DNA of 64,000 nucleotides from Oricola nitratireducens (GCF_014904745.1 NZ_JACZCS010000001.1:372001-436000), one strand, 5' to 3'. Numbered from the stretch's first letter, positions 49,700-58,249 are shown. Notes: a model not told the origin generated them from the sequence alone. Numbers and translations are program-made.

Positions 49700-49730
49700 A
49701 AAAACCCGGCGTCTCAGAGGTACGCCGGGC
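49700..49730 (-). terminator. Intrinsic terminator for the minus-strand small-lipoprotein gene
   Basis: On the minus strand ACGCCGGG ... CCCGGCGT pairing is oriented so that CGCCGGG is followed by TTTTTT: arms at 49705-49712 and 49722-49729, with AAAAAA on the plus strand at 49699-49704. It lies about 30 bases past the stop of the 49759-49956 gene. Confidence 0.85.
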
Positions 49731-49758
49731 GTGAAGTTGTTTGGAGATCAGTCGGCGA

Positions 49759-49956
49759 TCAGGCTTTTTGCCACTCGTCGAGGTATTTAATGAGCCAAGC
49801 ATCGACCGGAATTTGCGCTACATCCATTGTCTTCAGCTTGGTGTAGTCGACCGGTGTTTTGCTTTCCGCCACGGTTTGATGAAAACCGCAGGCGGATGCG
49901 CCGGCGGTTACGAAGAGCGCGGCGGCAAGGCCAAGGGCCAGTGCTTTACAAGACAT
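49759..49956 (-). CDS. Small secreted protein or lipoprotein, unknown function
   Basis: 65 residues with a hydrophobic leader (CKALALGLAAALFVTAGASAC); ASAC could be a weak lipobox or the end of a signal peptide. The mature part is about 43 residues, ending IPVDAWLIKYLDEWQKA, amphipathic and Trp-containing. Strong AAAGGAGA ribosome site and own terminator support it as real. No family recognised. Confidence 0.7.
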   Translation of the reverse strand: MSCKALALGLAAALFVTAGASACGFHQTVAESKTPVDYTKLKTMDVAQIPVDAWLIKYLDEWQKA

Positions 49957-50059
49957 GCGCTTCTCCTTTTCCCTGGTCCGGATCCGGCCGGACAATTAAA
50001 AGTTAACGCAACGGCAAGATTTCGCCAAGGGCAAAGGTGATCACAAATTCGCGCGCGGA

Positions 50060-51145
50060 CTACTCGTAGACCGGCGTGACCGTGTAGCCGGCGTCGGCGA
50101 GAAGCTTTGCGAGGCCCTTGTCGCCGGGCAGGTGCAGCGCGCCGACGGCGATGAAGACGCCGCCGCCCTTGTCGAGCAGCGGCGTGGCGCGTTGCAGCAT
50201 GGTCCTGTTGCGCACATGGACCATTTTTTCCTCGAAGGCGGCGTAGCCGGCGGCGAGGTCCTCGTCGCTTTCCATCTCGGGCGTGACGGCGCGCAGCATC
50301 GGCCAGACCGCGCCGGTCCTGCCCTGCACATAGAGTTCGATCATCGTTTCTACGACGTCGTCGATCTTGTCGCCGAGCGCGATCGTGTCGATCAGGCCGC
50401 GGACATGGAATTCCATCGGCAGGGAGGCCATGGCGTCGAACTGCTCGACGATGGTTTCCAGGCCCTTCAGGTCCTTGCCCTCGCGCTGCGCATCCTGCGC
50501 CAGCTTGAGGTCGAGGAAGGACGCGCCGGCCTGCTTGCGGTCCATCTCGCATTTCGGCAGCGCAACCATGGCGGTGAGCAGCCAGGGCTTCATGCGGTCC
50601 ACAAGGGCGAGTTGCATGCCACGCTTGGCGAGTCCGTCCTTCAGAATGTCACGCTGTTCGGCGGTCAGGTAGTCCGACAGCGCCTTGCCGTCGGTGAACA
50701 TTGTCAGGTCGGGCTTGGAAAACAGCGCCATCTGCGCCTTGGCCGGGTCGAGAATCTCGGTCGATTCGATGGCGACGGTGTCCGCGCCCTCGAAGGCCTG
50801 TTTCGCCTTTACCGGAAGGTCGATGACGCGCTCGTCGGTCAGATGCATGGTTCCGAACAGCCAGGACGACGCGAGGCCCGGCTTGTCGATGCGGAACAGC
50901 AGCGTGTCGCCGTTGATCGTCGCGGCGGCCTCGTCCATCAACTTCCTGTAGCTTGCCGGGTCGTCGCGCTTCATTTGGTCGAGCACGTTTTCGCCGCGGC
51001 AGGTCTCGCCGGCGTGCGCGGGCAGCGATTGCATTGCCACGAAGAGCACGGCCAGAAAGCTCAGCGCGAACAGCGCGTTGGCAAGGCCAAGCGCGCCGAG
51101 AAGGGGGCCGGACAGGCGGTCCATACGGTCAAACAGGCGGTTCAT
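50060..51145 (-). CDS. TraB/GumN-family protein
   Basis: A 361-residue exported or membrane-anchored protein. Hydrophobic leader at about 20-42 (LANALFALSFLAVLFVAMQSLPAHAG). The TraB/GumN hallmarks are LFGTMHLTDE near the start of the domain and VFIAVGALHLPGDKGLAKLL near the C-terminus, with conserved His and Glu residues resembling a Tiki-type metallopeptidase fold. A glycan or pheromone role has been proposed for relatives; here function is unknown. Upstream of it on the same strand is xerC. Confidence 0.9.
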   Translation of the reverse strand: MNRLFDRMDRLSGPLLGALGLANALFALSFLAVLFVAMQSLPAHAGETCRGENVLDQMKRDDPASYRKLMDEAAATINGDTLLFRIDKPGLASSWLFGTMHLTDERVIDLPVKAKQAFEGADTVAIESTEILDPAKAQMALFSKPDLTMFTDGKALSDYLTAEQRDILKDGLAKRGMQLALVDRMKPWLLTAMVALPKCEMDRKQAGASFLDLKLAQDAQREGKDLKGLETIVEQFDAMASLPMEFHVRGLIDTIALGDKIDDVVETMIELYVQGRTGAVWPMLRAVTPEMESDEDLAAGYAAFEEKMVHVRNRTMLQRATPLLDKGGGVFIAVGALHLPGDKGLAKLLADAGYTVTPVYE

Positions 51146-51206
51146 CGCGCCAACCTCGCACAAAATGGCGACCATTCCGTTAAGAGCCTGCGCGAAATTG
51201 GGGCTT

Positions 51207-52154
51207 TCACGCGCGCGGATGGGCGTTCCGGTAGACGTCGAGCAGGCGGGCGGTGTCGACGCCGGTATAGACCTGCGTCGTCGACAGGCTGGCATGGCCG
51301 AGCAATTCCTGGATGGTGCGCAGATCGCCGCCGTTTCCGAGCAGGTGGGTGGCGAAGGAATGGCGCAGCGCATGCGGCGTCGCGGTTTCGGGGAGACCGA
51401 GCGCGCCGCGCAGCGCCCGCATGTCGCGCTGGAGGACGGCAGCCTGCAGAGGTCCGCCGCGCGCGCCGCGGAAGAGCGGCATATCGGCCGCAAGATCGTA
51501 GGGACAGAGGCGGCGGTAGAGATCGACGGCGTCGAAGACGACCGGCAGCAACGGCACAAGCCGTGTCTTGTTGCCCTTGCCGGTGACACGAAGCGCCTTG
51601 TCGCGGCGATCCTTCAGCGCGCCGCCGGAAAGCGCCAGCGCCTCGCCGATGCGCAGGCCACAGCCATAGAGCAGTGTCAGGACGGCGGCGTTGCGCGCCG
51701 CGATCCACGGCTCTCCGTTCAATTGTTCCGACGCGTCGACGACACGGCGCGCGTCGGCGGCGGTCAGCGGCTTGGGCAGCGATTTCGGCTGGCGCGGCGC
51801 GCGCAGGCTGGTCGCCGCCGCCGCATTGGCGAGGCCGTTGCGCTCCAGATGGCGCATGAAGGAGCGGATACCGGCCAGTCCGCGCCCGAGCGTGCGGGCG
51901 CCGGCGCCGGCGGCGCGGCGTTTGGTCAGGAAGGCGCGGAAATCGAGCGATTTCAGGTCGGCGACGTCGGCGATGCCGGGCGCGCCGCCGAGATGCGCTG
52001 TCAGAAAGGTGAGGAACTGGCGGGTGTCGCGCTCATAGGCTTCCAGCGTCTTCGGCGATAGGCGGCGCTCGCTCGACAATTGTTCCAGCCACGCGCTACG
52101 GGCGGCGGCGAGGTCGGGCTTTGCATTGACGAGGGGCGCATCGGTGTCGGGCAT
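51207..52154 (-). CDS. xerC: Site-specific tyrosine recombinase XerC
   Basis: A 315-residue recombinase that resolves chromosome dimers at dif with XerD. The N-terminal SAM-like domain includes LSPKTLEAYERDTRQF. The catalytic domain has Arg in GCGLRIGEALAL, Lys in VTGKGNKTR, HxxR in PHALRHSFATHLL, and LGHASLSTTQVYTGVD with the His and nucleophile Tyr. Chosen start ATG 52154; TTG 52175 is in frame upstream. Chromosomal context and complete motifs favour a housekeeping XerC over an integrase. Confidence 0.94.
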   Translation of the reverse strand: MPDTDAPLVNAKPDLAAARSAWLEQLSSERRLSPKTLEAYERDTRQFLTFLTAHLGGAPGIADVADLKSLDFRAFLTKRRAAGAGARTLGRGLAGIRSFMRHLERNGLANAAAATSLRAPRQPKSLPKPLTAADARRVVDASEQLNGEPWIAARNAAVLTLLYGCGLRIGEALALSGGALKDRRDKALRVTGKGNKTRLVPLLPVVFDAVDLYRRLCPYDLAADMPLFRGARGGPLQAAVLQRDMRALRGALGLPETATPHALRHSFATHLLGNGGDLRTIQELLGHASLSTTQVYTGVDTARLLDVYRNAHPRA

Positions 52155-52260
52155 GGCGCCATTATCGCCCGGCAATGGTTACCGGGCGATTGCTTGCATT
52201 GCCGCGCTTGGCGGAAGACCGAAAAGCCTGTATCGCGGACCATCTTTTTTGGAGTGGCGA

Positions 52261-52827
52261 ATGACAAAACCGGACAATCCGGTCCTGATGGGCGTGATCG
52301 GCGCGCCGCATGGCGTGCGCGGCGAGTTGCGCGTGAAGCCCTATACCGGCGATCCGCTGGCGCTTGGCGATTACGGCACGCTCTACGATGCGCAGGGCCG
52401 TGCCTTCGACGTGACCGACATAAGGCCGCAGAAGAATGTCGTCGTCGTCAGCTTCGAACAGGTGAAGGGCCGCACCGAAGCCGAGGCGCTGAACGGCGTC
52501 GAGCTGTTCGTCGACCGGAGCCAGCTGCCGGACGAGGAGCTGGACGAGGACGAGTTCTTCGTCGCCGATCTGGTCGGCCTCGCCGTCCATGACGAGGCCG
52601 GCGAGAAGACCGGAGAGGTGATCGCGGTGCATAATTTCGGCGCTGGCGACCTGCTGGAGATTGCACCGCTGACGCCCGGCGGCGGGCTGGCGCGCAAGCA
52701 GGCCTTCTTGGTCGAGTTCTCGCGCGAGACCGTGCCGGCGATCGATTTCGACGCCGGCAGGCTGACGCTGGTCCGCCCGGGCGAGATCGAGGCGCGCGGC
52801 CAAGAGGGCGGCGAGGAAGACGAATGA
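52261..52827 (+). CDS. rimM: 16S rRNA processing protein RimM
   Basis: A 188-residue ribosome-maturation factor that binds S19 on the 30S head. RimM N-domain: [27 protein letters not shown] barrel: [37 protein letters not shown], ending [20 protein letters not shown] 52261 follows TGGAG. The TGA overlaps the trmD ATG. rpsP, its usual upstream partner, is 20.6 kb away. Confidence 0.97.
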   Translation: MTKPDNPVLMGVIGAPHGVRGELRVKPYTGDPLALGDYGTLYDAQGRAFDVTDIRPQKNVVVVSFEQVKGRTEAEALNGVELFVDRSQLPDEELDEDEFFVADLVGLAVHDEAGEKTGEVIAVHNFGAGDLLEIAPLTPGGGLARKQAFLVEFSRETVPAIDFDAGRLTLVRPGEIEARGQEGGEEDE

Positions 52828-53507
52828 GCTTCAAGGCGACGGTGCTGACGCTTTATCCGGAGATGTTTCCGGGCACGCTCGGGCAGGCGCTCGCCGGCAA
52901 GGCGCTGGCGCGTGGCGACTGGGCGCTCGATGCCGTGCAGATCCGCGATTACGCGACCGACAGGCACCGCAGCGTTGACGACACGCCGGCGGGCGGCGGC
53001 GCCGGCATGGTGATGCGCGCCGACATCGTCGCCGCGGCGCTCGACGCCAGTGTGGAGGAAGACGATCCGCGTCCGCGCCTCCTGATGAGTCCGCGCGGCA
53101 AACCGCTGACGCAGGCCCGTGTCCGCGATCTGGCGGCAGGTCCCGGCGCGGTCATCGTCTGCGGCCGTTTCGAGGGTGTCGACCAGCGCGTCATCGAAGG
53201 ACGGAACCTCGAGGAGGTCTCGATCGGCGATTACGTGCTGTCGGGCGGTGAACTCGCCGCGCAGGTCGTGCTCGACGCGATTATCCGACTGCTGCCGGGC
53301 GTCATGGGTAACGCGGAATCCGGCGAGACGGAGAGCTTCGAGGGCAATCTCCTCGAACATCCGCACTACACCCGCCCCGCTGAATGGGAAGGCCGCACCA
53401 TCCCCGAGGTGCTGACCTCCGGCAATCACGCGAAGATCGACGAGTGGCGGCGCGAGCAGGCGGAGAAGCTGACGAAGGAGCGGCGGCCGGACTTGCTTGG
53501 CGAGTGA
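52824..53507 (+). CDS. trmD: tRNA (guanine37-N1)-methyltransferase TrmD
   Basis: A 227-residue SPOUT methyltransferase that makes m1G37, preventing frameshifts. Knot segments are [12 protein letters not shown]-like at the start, [29 protein letters not shown] and [30 protein letters not shown]. Start overlaps rimM (ATGA). Followed, after a minus-strand permease gene, by rplS. Confidence 0.98.
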   Translation: MSFKATVLTLYPEMFPGTLGQALAGKALARGDWALDAVQIRDYATDRHRSVDDTPAGGGAGMVMRADIVAAALDASVEEDDPRPRLLMSPRGKPLTQARVRDLAAGPGAVIVCGRFEGVDQRVIEGRNLEEVSIGDYVLSGGELAAQVVLDAIIRLLPGVMGNAESGETESFEGNLLEHPHYTRPAEWEGRTIPEVLTSGNHAKIDEWRREQAEKLTKERRPDLLGE

Positions 53508-53525
53508 TCCTTGCTGTCCGGCACG

Positions 53526-54269
53526 TCACTTCGCGAAGTAATACCAGCTCAGCAATAGCCCGACGGCGATCACCGCCATGCGGACGACGGATTGAGGCAC
53601 CCTCTTGGCCATCCAGACCCCGGCATAGCCGCCGAGCGCGCCGGCCGGGATCATGATCGCGGCGGGAAGCCAGGCCACAACGCCGCCGCCGGAAAAGACG
53701 AGGATTGCCATGGCGGCGATCAGCACGGCGACGAAATTCTTGATCGCGTTCAACCGGTGATAGTCGCCGCCCTTCGAAAGGCCGAGCACCGCCAGCATCA
53801 TGATGCCCATGCCGGCCCCGAAGAACCCGCCATAGACCGAGGTCGCGAACTGTGCCGCGAGCCCGGCCGGCCCCATCCGGTGATCGGGGCCGAGATGTTT
53901 CGGCTTCAGCCACGGCCCGGCGGCGAACAGGACTGTAGCTCCGAGCAGCAGCCACGGCACGATCTGCCGGAAAGTCGGGTTCGACAGCGAAAGCAGGATC
54001 AGCGCTCCGCCCAGGCCGCCGACCAGCGAGAGCCCGCCAATCGTCAAGGCCTCCCGCAGGTCGTTGCGGATTTCCTGGCGGTAGGCCAGCGCCGATGTCA
54101 CATAACCCGGGAACTGGGTCACGGACGAGGTCGCGTTGGCGACGATCGGCGGCAGGCCGACCAGCGTCATCGCGCCAAAGGTGAGGAACGTGCCGCCGCC
54201 GGCAATGGCATTGACGGCGCTGGCCAGGAAACCGGCAGCAAACAGCAAAAGGGAATCGAAAAAAGTCAT
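53526..54269 (-). CDS. TauE/SafE-family sulfite/sulfonate exporter-like permease
   Basis: A membrane protein of about 247 residues with seven or eight helices. N-terminal LLLFAAGFLASAVNAIAGGGTFLTFGAMTLVGLPPIVANATSS is the TauE/SafE signature, and the second half repeats it with YGGFFGAGMGIMMLAVLGL and AMAILVFSGGGVVAW. Family members move sulfite, sulfoacetate or other small anions. ATG 54269 is chosen, ATG 54281 is equally possible, neither having a clear ribosome site. It lies antisense between trmD and rplS. Confidence 0.92.
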   Translation of the reverse strand: MTFFDSLLLFAAGFLASAVNAIAGGGTFLTFGAMTLVGLPPIVANATSSVTQFPGYVTSALAYRQEIRNDLREALTIGGLSLVGGLGGALILLSLSNPTFRQIVPWLLLGATVLFAAGPWLKPKHLGPDHRMGPAGLAAQFATSVYGGFFGAGMGIMMLAVLGLSKGGDYHRLNAIKNFVAVLIAAMAILVFSGGGVVAWLPAAIMIPAGALGGYAGVWMAKRVPQSVVRMAVIAVGLLLSWYYFAK

Positions 54270-54563
54270 GGGGCCCAACATGTCGGGCCGAACGCCCCGC
54301 TACGGGCTAGCCGATCGGACGGTGCGCGCGCAAGAGAGGCGGCGTCGCGGTCTCGCGTGATCGTCCGAAAAATCGGCTTCGGGAGGTGACAAACGCTGCT
54401 TTCTCATGTATGCCCGCGCGGAATTCGGGCGAAAAGTCCTGATCTCAACAGCAAATACGATCTCGTGAATACGCTCCGGCCTGATGGCCAGGCATGACGG
54501 TCCTTGCACTTTCTGCCCTCTAAGAGCGCTCTGGCGGTTCAAAAGAACAAGAGGAATATCAAC

Positions 54564-55097
54564 ATGACGGACATCATCCGCCAGCTCGAAATCGAGCAAG
54601 CCGCCAAGATTCTCGAAAAGCGCACCTTCCCGGATTTCTCGCCCGGCGACACCGTCCGCGTCCAGGTCCGCGTCACGGAAGGCAAGCGTACGCGTCTGCA
54701 GGCCTATGAGGGCGTCTGCATCGCGCGCTCCGGCGCCGGCTTCAACGAGAACTTCACCGTGCGCAAGCTTTCCTACGGCGAAGGCGTGGAACGCGTGTTC
54801 CCGATGTTTTCGCCGATGGTCGAGGCCGTCGAGATCGTCCGCCGCGGCAAGGTCCGGCGCGCGAAGCTCTATTACATGCGCGGCCTGACGGGCAAAAAGG
54901 CCCGTATCGTCGAGAATACGAATGCCCGTTCGCGCAAGCTGAACGACGAAGAGCGCCAGAAGATGCTCGACGAGAAGGCGCGTCTGGAGGCCGAGAAGGT
55001 CGCCGCGGCGCAGGCACTCGCCGCCGAGAAGGCGGCCGAGGAAGCGGCGGAAGCCGCAAAGGCCGCCGCAGCGGAAGCGCCGGCAGATAACGCATAA
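54564..55097 (+). CDS. rplS: 50S ribosomal protein L19 with Ala/Glu/Lys-rich C-terminal extension
   Basis: A 177-residue L19. The conserved part runs from [31 protein letters not shown] to [17 protein letters not shown] (about 125 residues). The remaining 50 are low-complexity, rich in Ala, Glu and Lys, similar in style to the S16 tail. ATG 54564 has GAGGAA. A terminator follows. Confidence 0.97.
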   Translation: MTDIIRQLEIEQAAKILEKRTFPDFSPGDTVRVQVRVTEGKRTRLQAYEGVCIARSGAGFNENFTVRKLSYGEGVERVFPMFSPMVEAVEIVRRGKVRRAKLYYMRGLTGKKARIVENTNARSRKLNDEERQKMLDEKARLEAEKVAAAQALAAEKAAEEAAEAAKAAAAEAPADNA

Positions 55098-55424
55098 AGC
55101 TTTTCTGCGTCTCGCAGGGATCGAAAGGCGGGTCTTTGGCCCGCCTTTTTTGCTTATGAATACTCCGATGAGCTGGCGATTACATCGCCTCGGTAAGTGC
55201 GCTGCCTCCTGAACTAGGCGCTTCGAAGCGCTGGATAACGGTCACCTCGCTATCGACATAATTTAATGATCGATTTGACGCGCCGAAATAAGTCTCTTCT
55301 ACCTGACATGCGTGACTCCGCGTCATTTTTGGCGGGGTTGGGTCAGTCGCGTCAGCTTCATCACGGTCTGCTACCGCAGCGGTATTATGAATGCGGTGCG
55401 TAGCGGGCCAAAGGCGGTCCAACA
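55098..55424 (+). other. Intergenic region between rplS and the cytochrome operon
   Basis: 327 bases with the rplS terminator at its left end and, further on, the presumed promoter of the cytochrome operon. It is less GC-rich than the genes around it. A 14-base palindrome (GCGCTTCGAAGCGC, 55218-55231) and a possible -35 TTGACG at 55275-55280 are visible, but no convincing -10. A minus-strand frame (55180-55425) has no ribosome site or family support. Confidence 0.6.
55124..55152 (+). terminator. Intrinsic terminator of rplS
   Basis: AAAGGCGGG-TCTTTGG-CCCGCCTTTTTTG: a 9-base stem with T-run, 27 bases after the rplS stop. Confidence 0.93.
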
Positions 55425-55613
55425 ATGGAAAATCTTGCGATCATCAAACAGCCAGCCGTCGCCCATGTGGCGTTCGGCTGGTTCAATCTTGCATGGCCCA
55501 ACATCGCCTTCTGGGTCGCGGTGATCATCCTATTCTTCATCTTCGCCTGGGCCCGCATCCCGTTTTTCATGGAGGCGGATGCCCGGTCCCGCGAGCACCG
55601 AGCAGACAAATGA
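55425..55613 (+). CDS. Small single-helix membrane protein, first gene of the b6-like cytochrome operon
   Basis: 62 residues: N-terminal 25 with several aromatic residues (AFGWFNLAWPN), one transmembrane helix at about 27-43, and a charged cytoplasmic tail (RIPFFMEADARSREHRADK). It resembles in size and shape the small accessory subunits of membrane redox complexes, but I recognise no family. Start ATG 55425 with AAAGGCGG upstream. Its TGA overlaps the start of the cytochrome gene (ATGA), so the proteins are likely made in step and may form one complex. Confidence 0.78.
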   Translation: MENLAIIKQPAVAHVAFGWFNLAWPNIAFWVAVIILFFIFAWARIPFFMEADARSREHRADK

Positions 55614-56233
55614 GCATCGACCAAAGGCTTCAGTCCTACCTGAAACGCAATCTGACGCTCGAAGATGCTTTGCCGACGAAAATGCCGGCTTACGTGAATT
55701 CGTTTGGCTATTTCTTCGGTACCATAACCTTGGCGGCGCTGGCGATGCTGTTCATGACAGGTATCTGGATGTCGATCTTCGGCCCGGCCTGGCGGCATGA
55801 GTCGTCCCTGGGGGCCTTCGTCAACGCTATGCATTTTTGGGCGGTCGAAGTGTTCTACCTCGCCGCTATCCTTCACATCCTGTTCAAGTTCTTTACCGCG
55901 GCCTGGCGCGACGGACGCTGGCGGACCTGGCTAGTCGGGTGGTTGATCTTTGCGGCCAGCATCTTTTCGGGAATCAGCGGCACGCTGCTGCAGCAGAACT
56001 GGGATTCCCAGTGGAACGCCCAGCAGGGCAAGGACGCCTTCGCCGCGCTCGGTCTCGGCTGGCTCAACTGGAACGACTATGCCAGTTTGCTGACGTTGCA
56101 TATTGCCGTCTTTGCGCTGATGGTGGCGTTGCTCGCCGCGGCGCATCTCTTCCTGATCCGCCGCGAGGGACCGGTGCGTCCGATCGTCGATGGCGGTCAG
56201 GTCCGCATCGAGAATGAGGAGAGTGCGCGATGA
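55610..56233 (+). CDS. Cytochrome b6-like diheme membrane protein (cytochrome b N-terminal domain)
   Basis: 207 residues with four helices (about 32-56, 73-96, 107-127, 158-183). Heme-ligand candidates are His75 and His89 in helix B (14 apart) and His164 and His179 in helix D (15 apart). The 15 spacing is that of cytochrome b6, not mitochondrial-type cytochrome b (14). MPAYVNSFGYFFGTIT, SGTLLQQNWD and LHIAVFALMVALLAAAHLFLIRREG align by eye with b6. There is no cysteine, so the covalent heme c-i site of b6 is absent. It is split from the C-terminal half, which is the next gene. Quinone oxidation or reduction in the membrane is expected; the partner is unknown. Confidence 0.88.
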   Translation: MSIDQRLQSYLKRNLTLEDALPTKMPAYVNSFGYFFGTITLAALAMLFMTGIWMSIFGPAWRHESSLGAFVNAMHFWAVEVFYLAAILHILFKFFTAAWRDGRWRTWLVGWLIFAASIFSGISGTLLQQNWDSQWNAQQGKDAFAALGLGWLNWNDYASLLTLHIAVFALMVALLAAAHLFLIRREGPVRPIVDGGQVRIENEESAR

Positions 56234-57258
56234 GCGCGCTTTCCGACAAATATATGCGCGGCATTCCTATGAAGCCGTACGACATGATCCGCGAAGGACT
56301 GTTTATCCTCGCCGGAGTAGCCATTGTCGTCATCCTGCTCTCGGCGGTCTGGGGCTTTCCCCGAATCCCGCCGCTGACGTTGAAGCAGGTCGCCATCACC
56401 GCGCCCGTGGCCTTCACCGAGCGTACGCTGTCCTATTTCGACGGGCAGTCCGGGCTGCAGACTTATGGCCCGCCCTATACCGGCGACCGTGAGAATGCCC
56501 AGCGGGTCGGGCCGATCTGCCCAGCATGCTGGACGGGCGTTGCGCATCCGACCGACTTCCGTCAGGCGTTGGTGATCAATCCGCTCAAGAGCGCGGCCGT
56601 GTTGAACCCGGACATCGCCACCGCGCTTGACAGCTATGACAAGGCCACGCCCGCGCAGCAAAAGGCCTGGACCGACGCCTATGGCGCCGCGCTCGGCAAG
56701 GCGACGGCGAAGGATGGCAAGTTGATCCTGGCGACGGGTGACTACGGTCCGGTACCGACGCTGATGAACGGGATGCTGAAGCTCGCCCAGGCCGGCCTGC
56801 TGGAAGGGGCGCTGGTCCAGGGCGCGAATCCGAACTACGCTCCCTACAACACCGACTTCACGCTTCCACTCTATTATCTGGGCGGCGACCGGATCATGGG
56901 CACCGTCGCCGACCACTTCGACGAGCAGGGCGGCCAATGGGGTATGTCGCATGTCGCAGGACCCTATCCGGGTGCGTGGTGGCTGTGGCCTTACGCTTTC
57001 CTCTATCAGATCCCTGCGATCGGCAATGCCGACGCCGCCGACCTGATCGCGGGAATGATCATAGCGGCTTTCGGACTGATCCTGTTCTTCCTGCCGTTCG
57101 TGCCCGGGCTGAATCGGTTGCCCTATATCATCCCGGTCTACCGGCTTATCTGGCGTGACTGGTATGCCAAATACCCTTCTGGCGATCCGACGCGGGACCC
57201 GGCCAACTCAGGCTTCGATTCAGACCGAGGGCAATTTCCGTCAACTAAACCAGGCTGA
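56230..57258 (+). CDS. Subunit-IV-like membrane protein with large CPAC-containing loop
   Basis: 342 residues. One helix at about 22-42, then a loop of about 200 residues, presumably periplasmic, containing CPAC at 97-100 and His106, and a second helix at about 271-290. The end, PGAWWLWPYAFLYQIP (247-262) through LILFFLPFVPGLNRLPYIIPVYRLIW, follows the PEWYFYPVFQILRTVP-to-end pattern of subunit IV / cytochrome b C-terminal domain. The PEWY Glu is missing, however (PGAW). CPAC is not a heme c site because the next residue is Trp. ATG overlaps the b6-like stop (ATGA). The function is unknown; membership in a complex with the two previous products is inferred. Confidence 0.8.
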   Translation: MSALSDKYMRGIPMKPYDMIREGLFILAGVAIVVILLSAVWGFPRIPPLTLKQVAITAPVAFTERTLSYFDGQSGLQTYGPPYTGDRENAQRVGPICPACWTGVAHPTDFRQALVINPLKSAAVLNPDIATALDSYDKATPAQQKAWTDAYGAALGKATAKDGKLILATGDYGPVPTLMNGMLKLAQAGLLEGALVQGANPNYAPYNTDFTLPLYYLGGDRIMGTVADHFDEQGGQWGMSHVAGPYPGAWWLWPYAFLYQIPAIGNADAADLIAGMIIAAFGLILFFLPFVPGLNRLPYIIPVYRLIWRDWYAKYPSGDPTRDPANSGFDSDRGQFPSTKPG

Positions 57259-57314
57259 GCGGATCACGACGCATAGCAGGTTCTCTTGTCCCGAGCGGAT
57301 CATGTCTTGATCCG
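57257..57314. promoter_or_regulatory. Repeated half-sites upstream of the amino-acid binding-protein gene
   Basis: CGGATCA-TGTCT-TGATCCG (57296-57314) is a perfect 7-base inverted repeat. The half GAGCGGATCA occurs again about 36 bases upstream, at the end of the cytochrome operon. A dimeric regulator site 70 bases before the binding-protein start is plausible. Confidence 0.5.
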
Positions 57315-57384
57315 ACGGCAAATTTGCTGCCACTCTCGGGAAATGTCCGGCGGGCGGTCTTCGTCGAACAAAAAGGAGGCTTTC

Positions 57385-58182
57385 ATGATTTCGCGACGTT
57401 TCGTTCTCGGCGCGTGCGCCACTCTCGTTCTTTCATCCGTTGCCGCATCCGCGCAGGATCTGCCCGATCTCGCCGGCCGCAAGGTGGTGGTGGTCACCGA
57501 AAACGCCTATCCGCCGCTGCAGTTCATCGATCCGAAGACCGGCGACCAGATCGGATGGGAATATGACGCGGTGAACGAGATCGCCAAGCGGCTGAATTTC
57601 GCCGTTGAGTACCAGAACACCTCCTGGGACGCGATGATCCAGGCCGTATCCGACGGGCAGTACGACATCGGCATGACCGGTATCACCATCAATGACGAAC
57701 GCAAGCAAAAGGTCGATTTCTCCGATCCCTATATGCGCTCGGAACAATTCATGCTGGTGCGCGGCGACGAAAACCGGTTCACCGACGCGAAGAGTTTCGC
57801 CGCCGACGAAAATCTGCTGATTGGCGCGCAGCCGGGCACGACGCCGTTCTATACCGCCGTCTATGACGTGCTGGACGGCAATGAGCAGAATCCGCGCATC
57901 AAGCTGTTCGAGACCTTCGGCGCCACCGTGCAGGCGCTGAAGACCGGCGACGTGGACATGGTGCTGACCGACGGCACCGCCGGCAAGGGCTATGTCGCGG
58001 CTTCGGACGGCGGCCTGAAACTGATCGGCGATCCGCTCGGCTCGGAGGATTTCGGCTTCATCTTTCCGAAGGGTTCCGATCTCGTCGCGCCGGTTAATGC
58101 GGCAATCGCCGCGCTGAAAGCCGACGGAACGATCGACGCGCTGAACAAGAAATGGTTCCTGGACTACAAGTTCGGCGAATAG
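57385..58182 (+). CDS. Amino-acid ABC transporter periplasmic binding protein
   Basis: 265 residues, family 3 solute-binding protein. Signal peptide MISRRFVLGACATLVLSSVAASA (1-23). Typical segments are VVVVTENAYPPLQFIDPKTGDQIGWEYDAVNEIAKRL, SDGQYDIGMTGITINDERKQKVDFSDPYM, IGAQPGTTPFY and the C-terminal DGTIDALNKKWF. It captures polar or charged amino acids; exact specificity is not readable. ATG 57385 has AAGGAGG. Followed by its permease. Confidence 0.94.
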   Translation: MISRRFVLGACATLVLSSVAASAQDLPDLAGRKVVVVTENAYPPLQFIDPKTGDQIGWEYDAVNEIAKRLNFAVEYQNTSWDAMIQAVSDGQYDIGMTGITINDERKQKVDFSDPYMRSEQFMLVRGDENRFTDAKSFAADENLLIGAQPGTTPFYTAVYDVLDGNEQNPRIKLFETFGATVQALKTGDVDMVLTDGTAGKGYVAASDGGLKLIGDPLGSEDFGFIFPKGSDLVAPVNAAIAALKADGTIDALNKKWFLDYKFGE

Positions 58183-58249
58183 TTCCGGATGTCACCAATG
58201 ACCATGCCTCGCGCCGTCGAGACAGCCGGCGGCGCGCGGGAGGGCGGCC

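Noticed and set aside
51207-52154. xerC as the integrase of a mobile element
   Set aside because: No tRNA, flanking direct repeats or phage genes nearby; length and motifs match housekeeping XerC in its usual neighbourhood.
55180-55425. Minus-strand 81-codon frame before the cytochrome operon
   Set aside because: No ribosome site, no hydrophobic or domain pattern, and it occupies the promoter region of the plus-strand operon.
56515-56535. CPAC in the subunit-IV-like protein as a c-type heme site
   Set aside because: Covalent heme c needs CxxCH; the residue after the second Cys is Trp.
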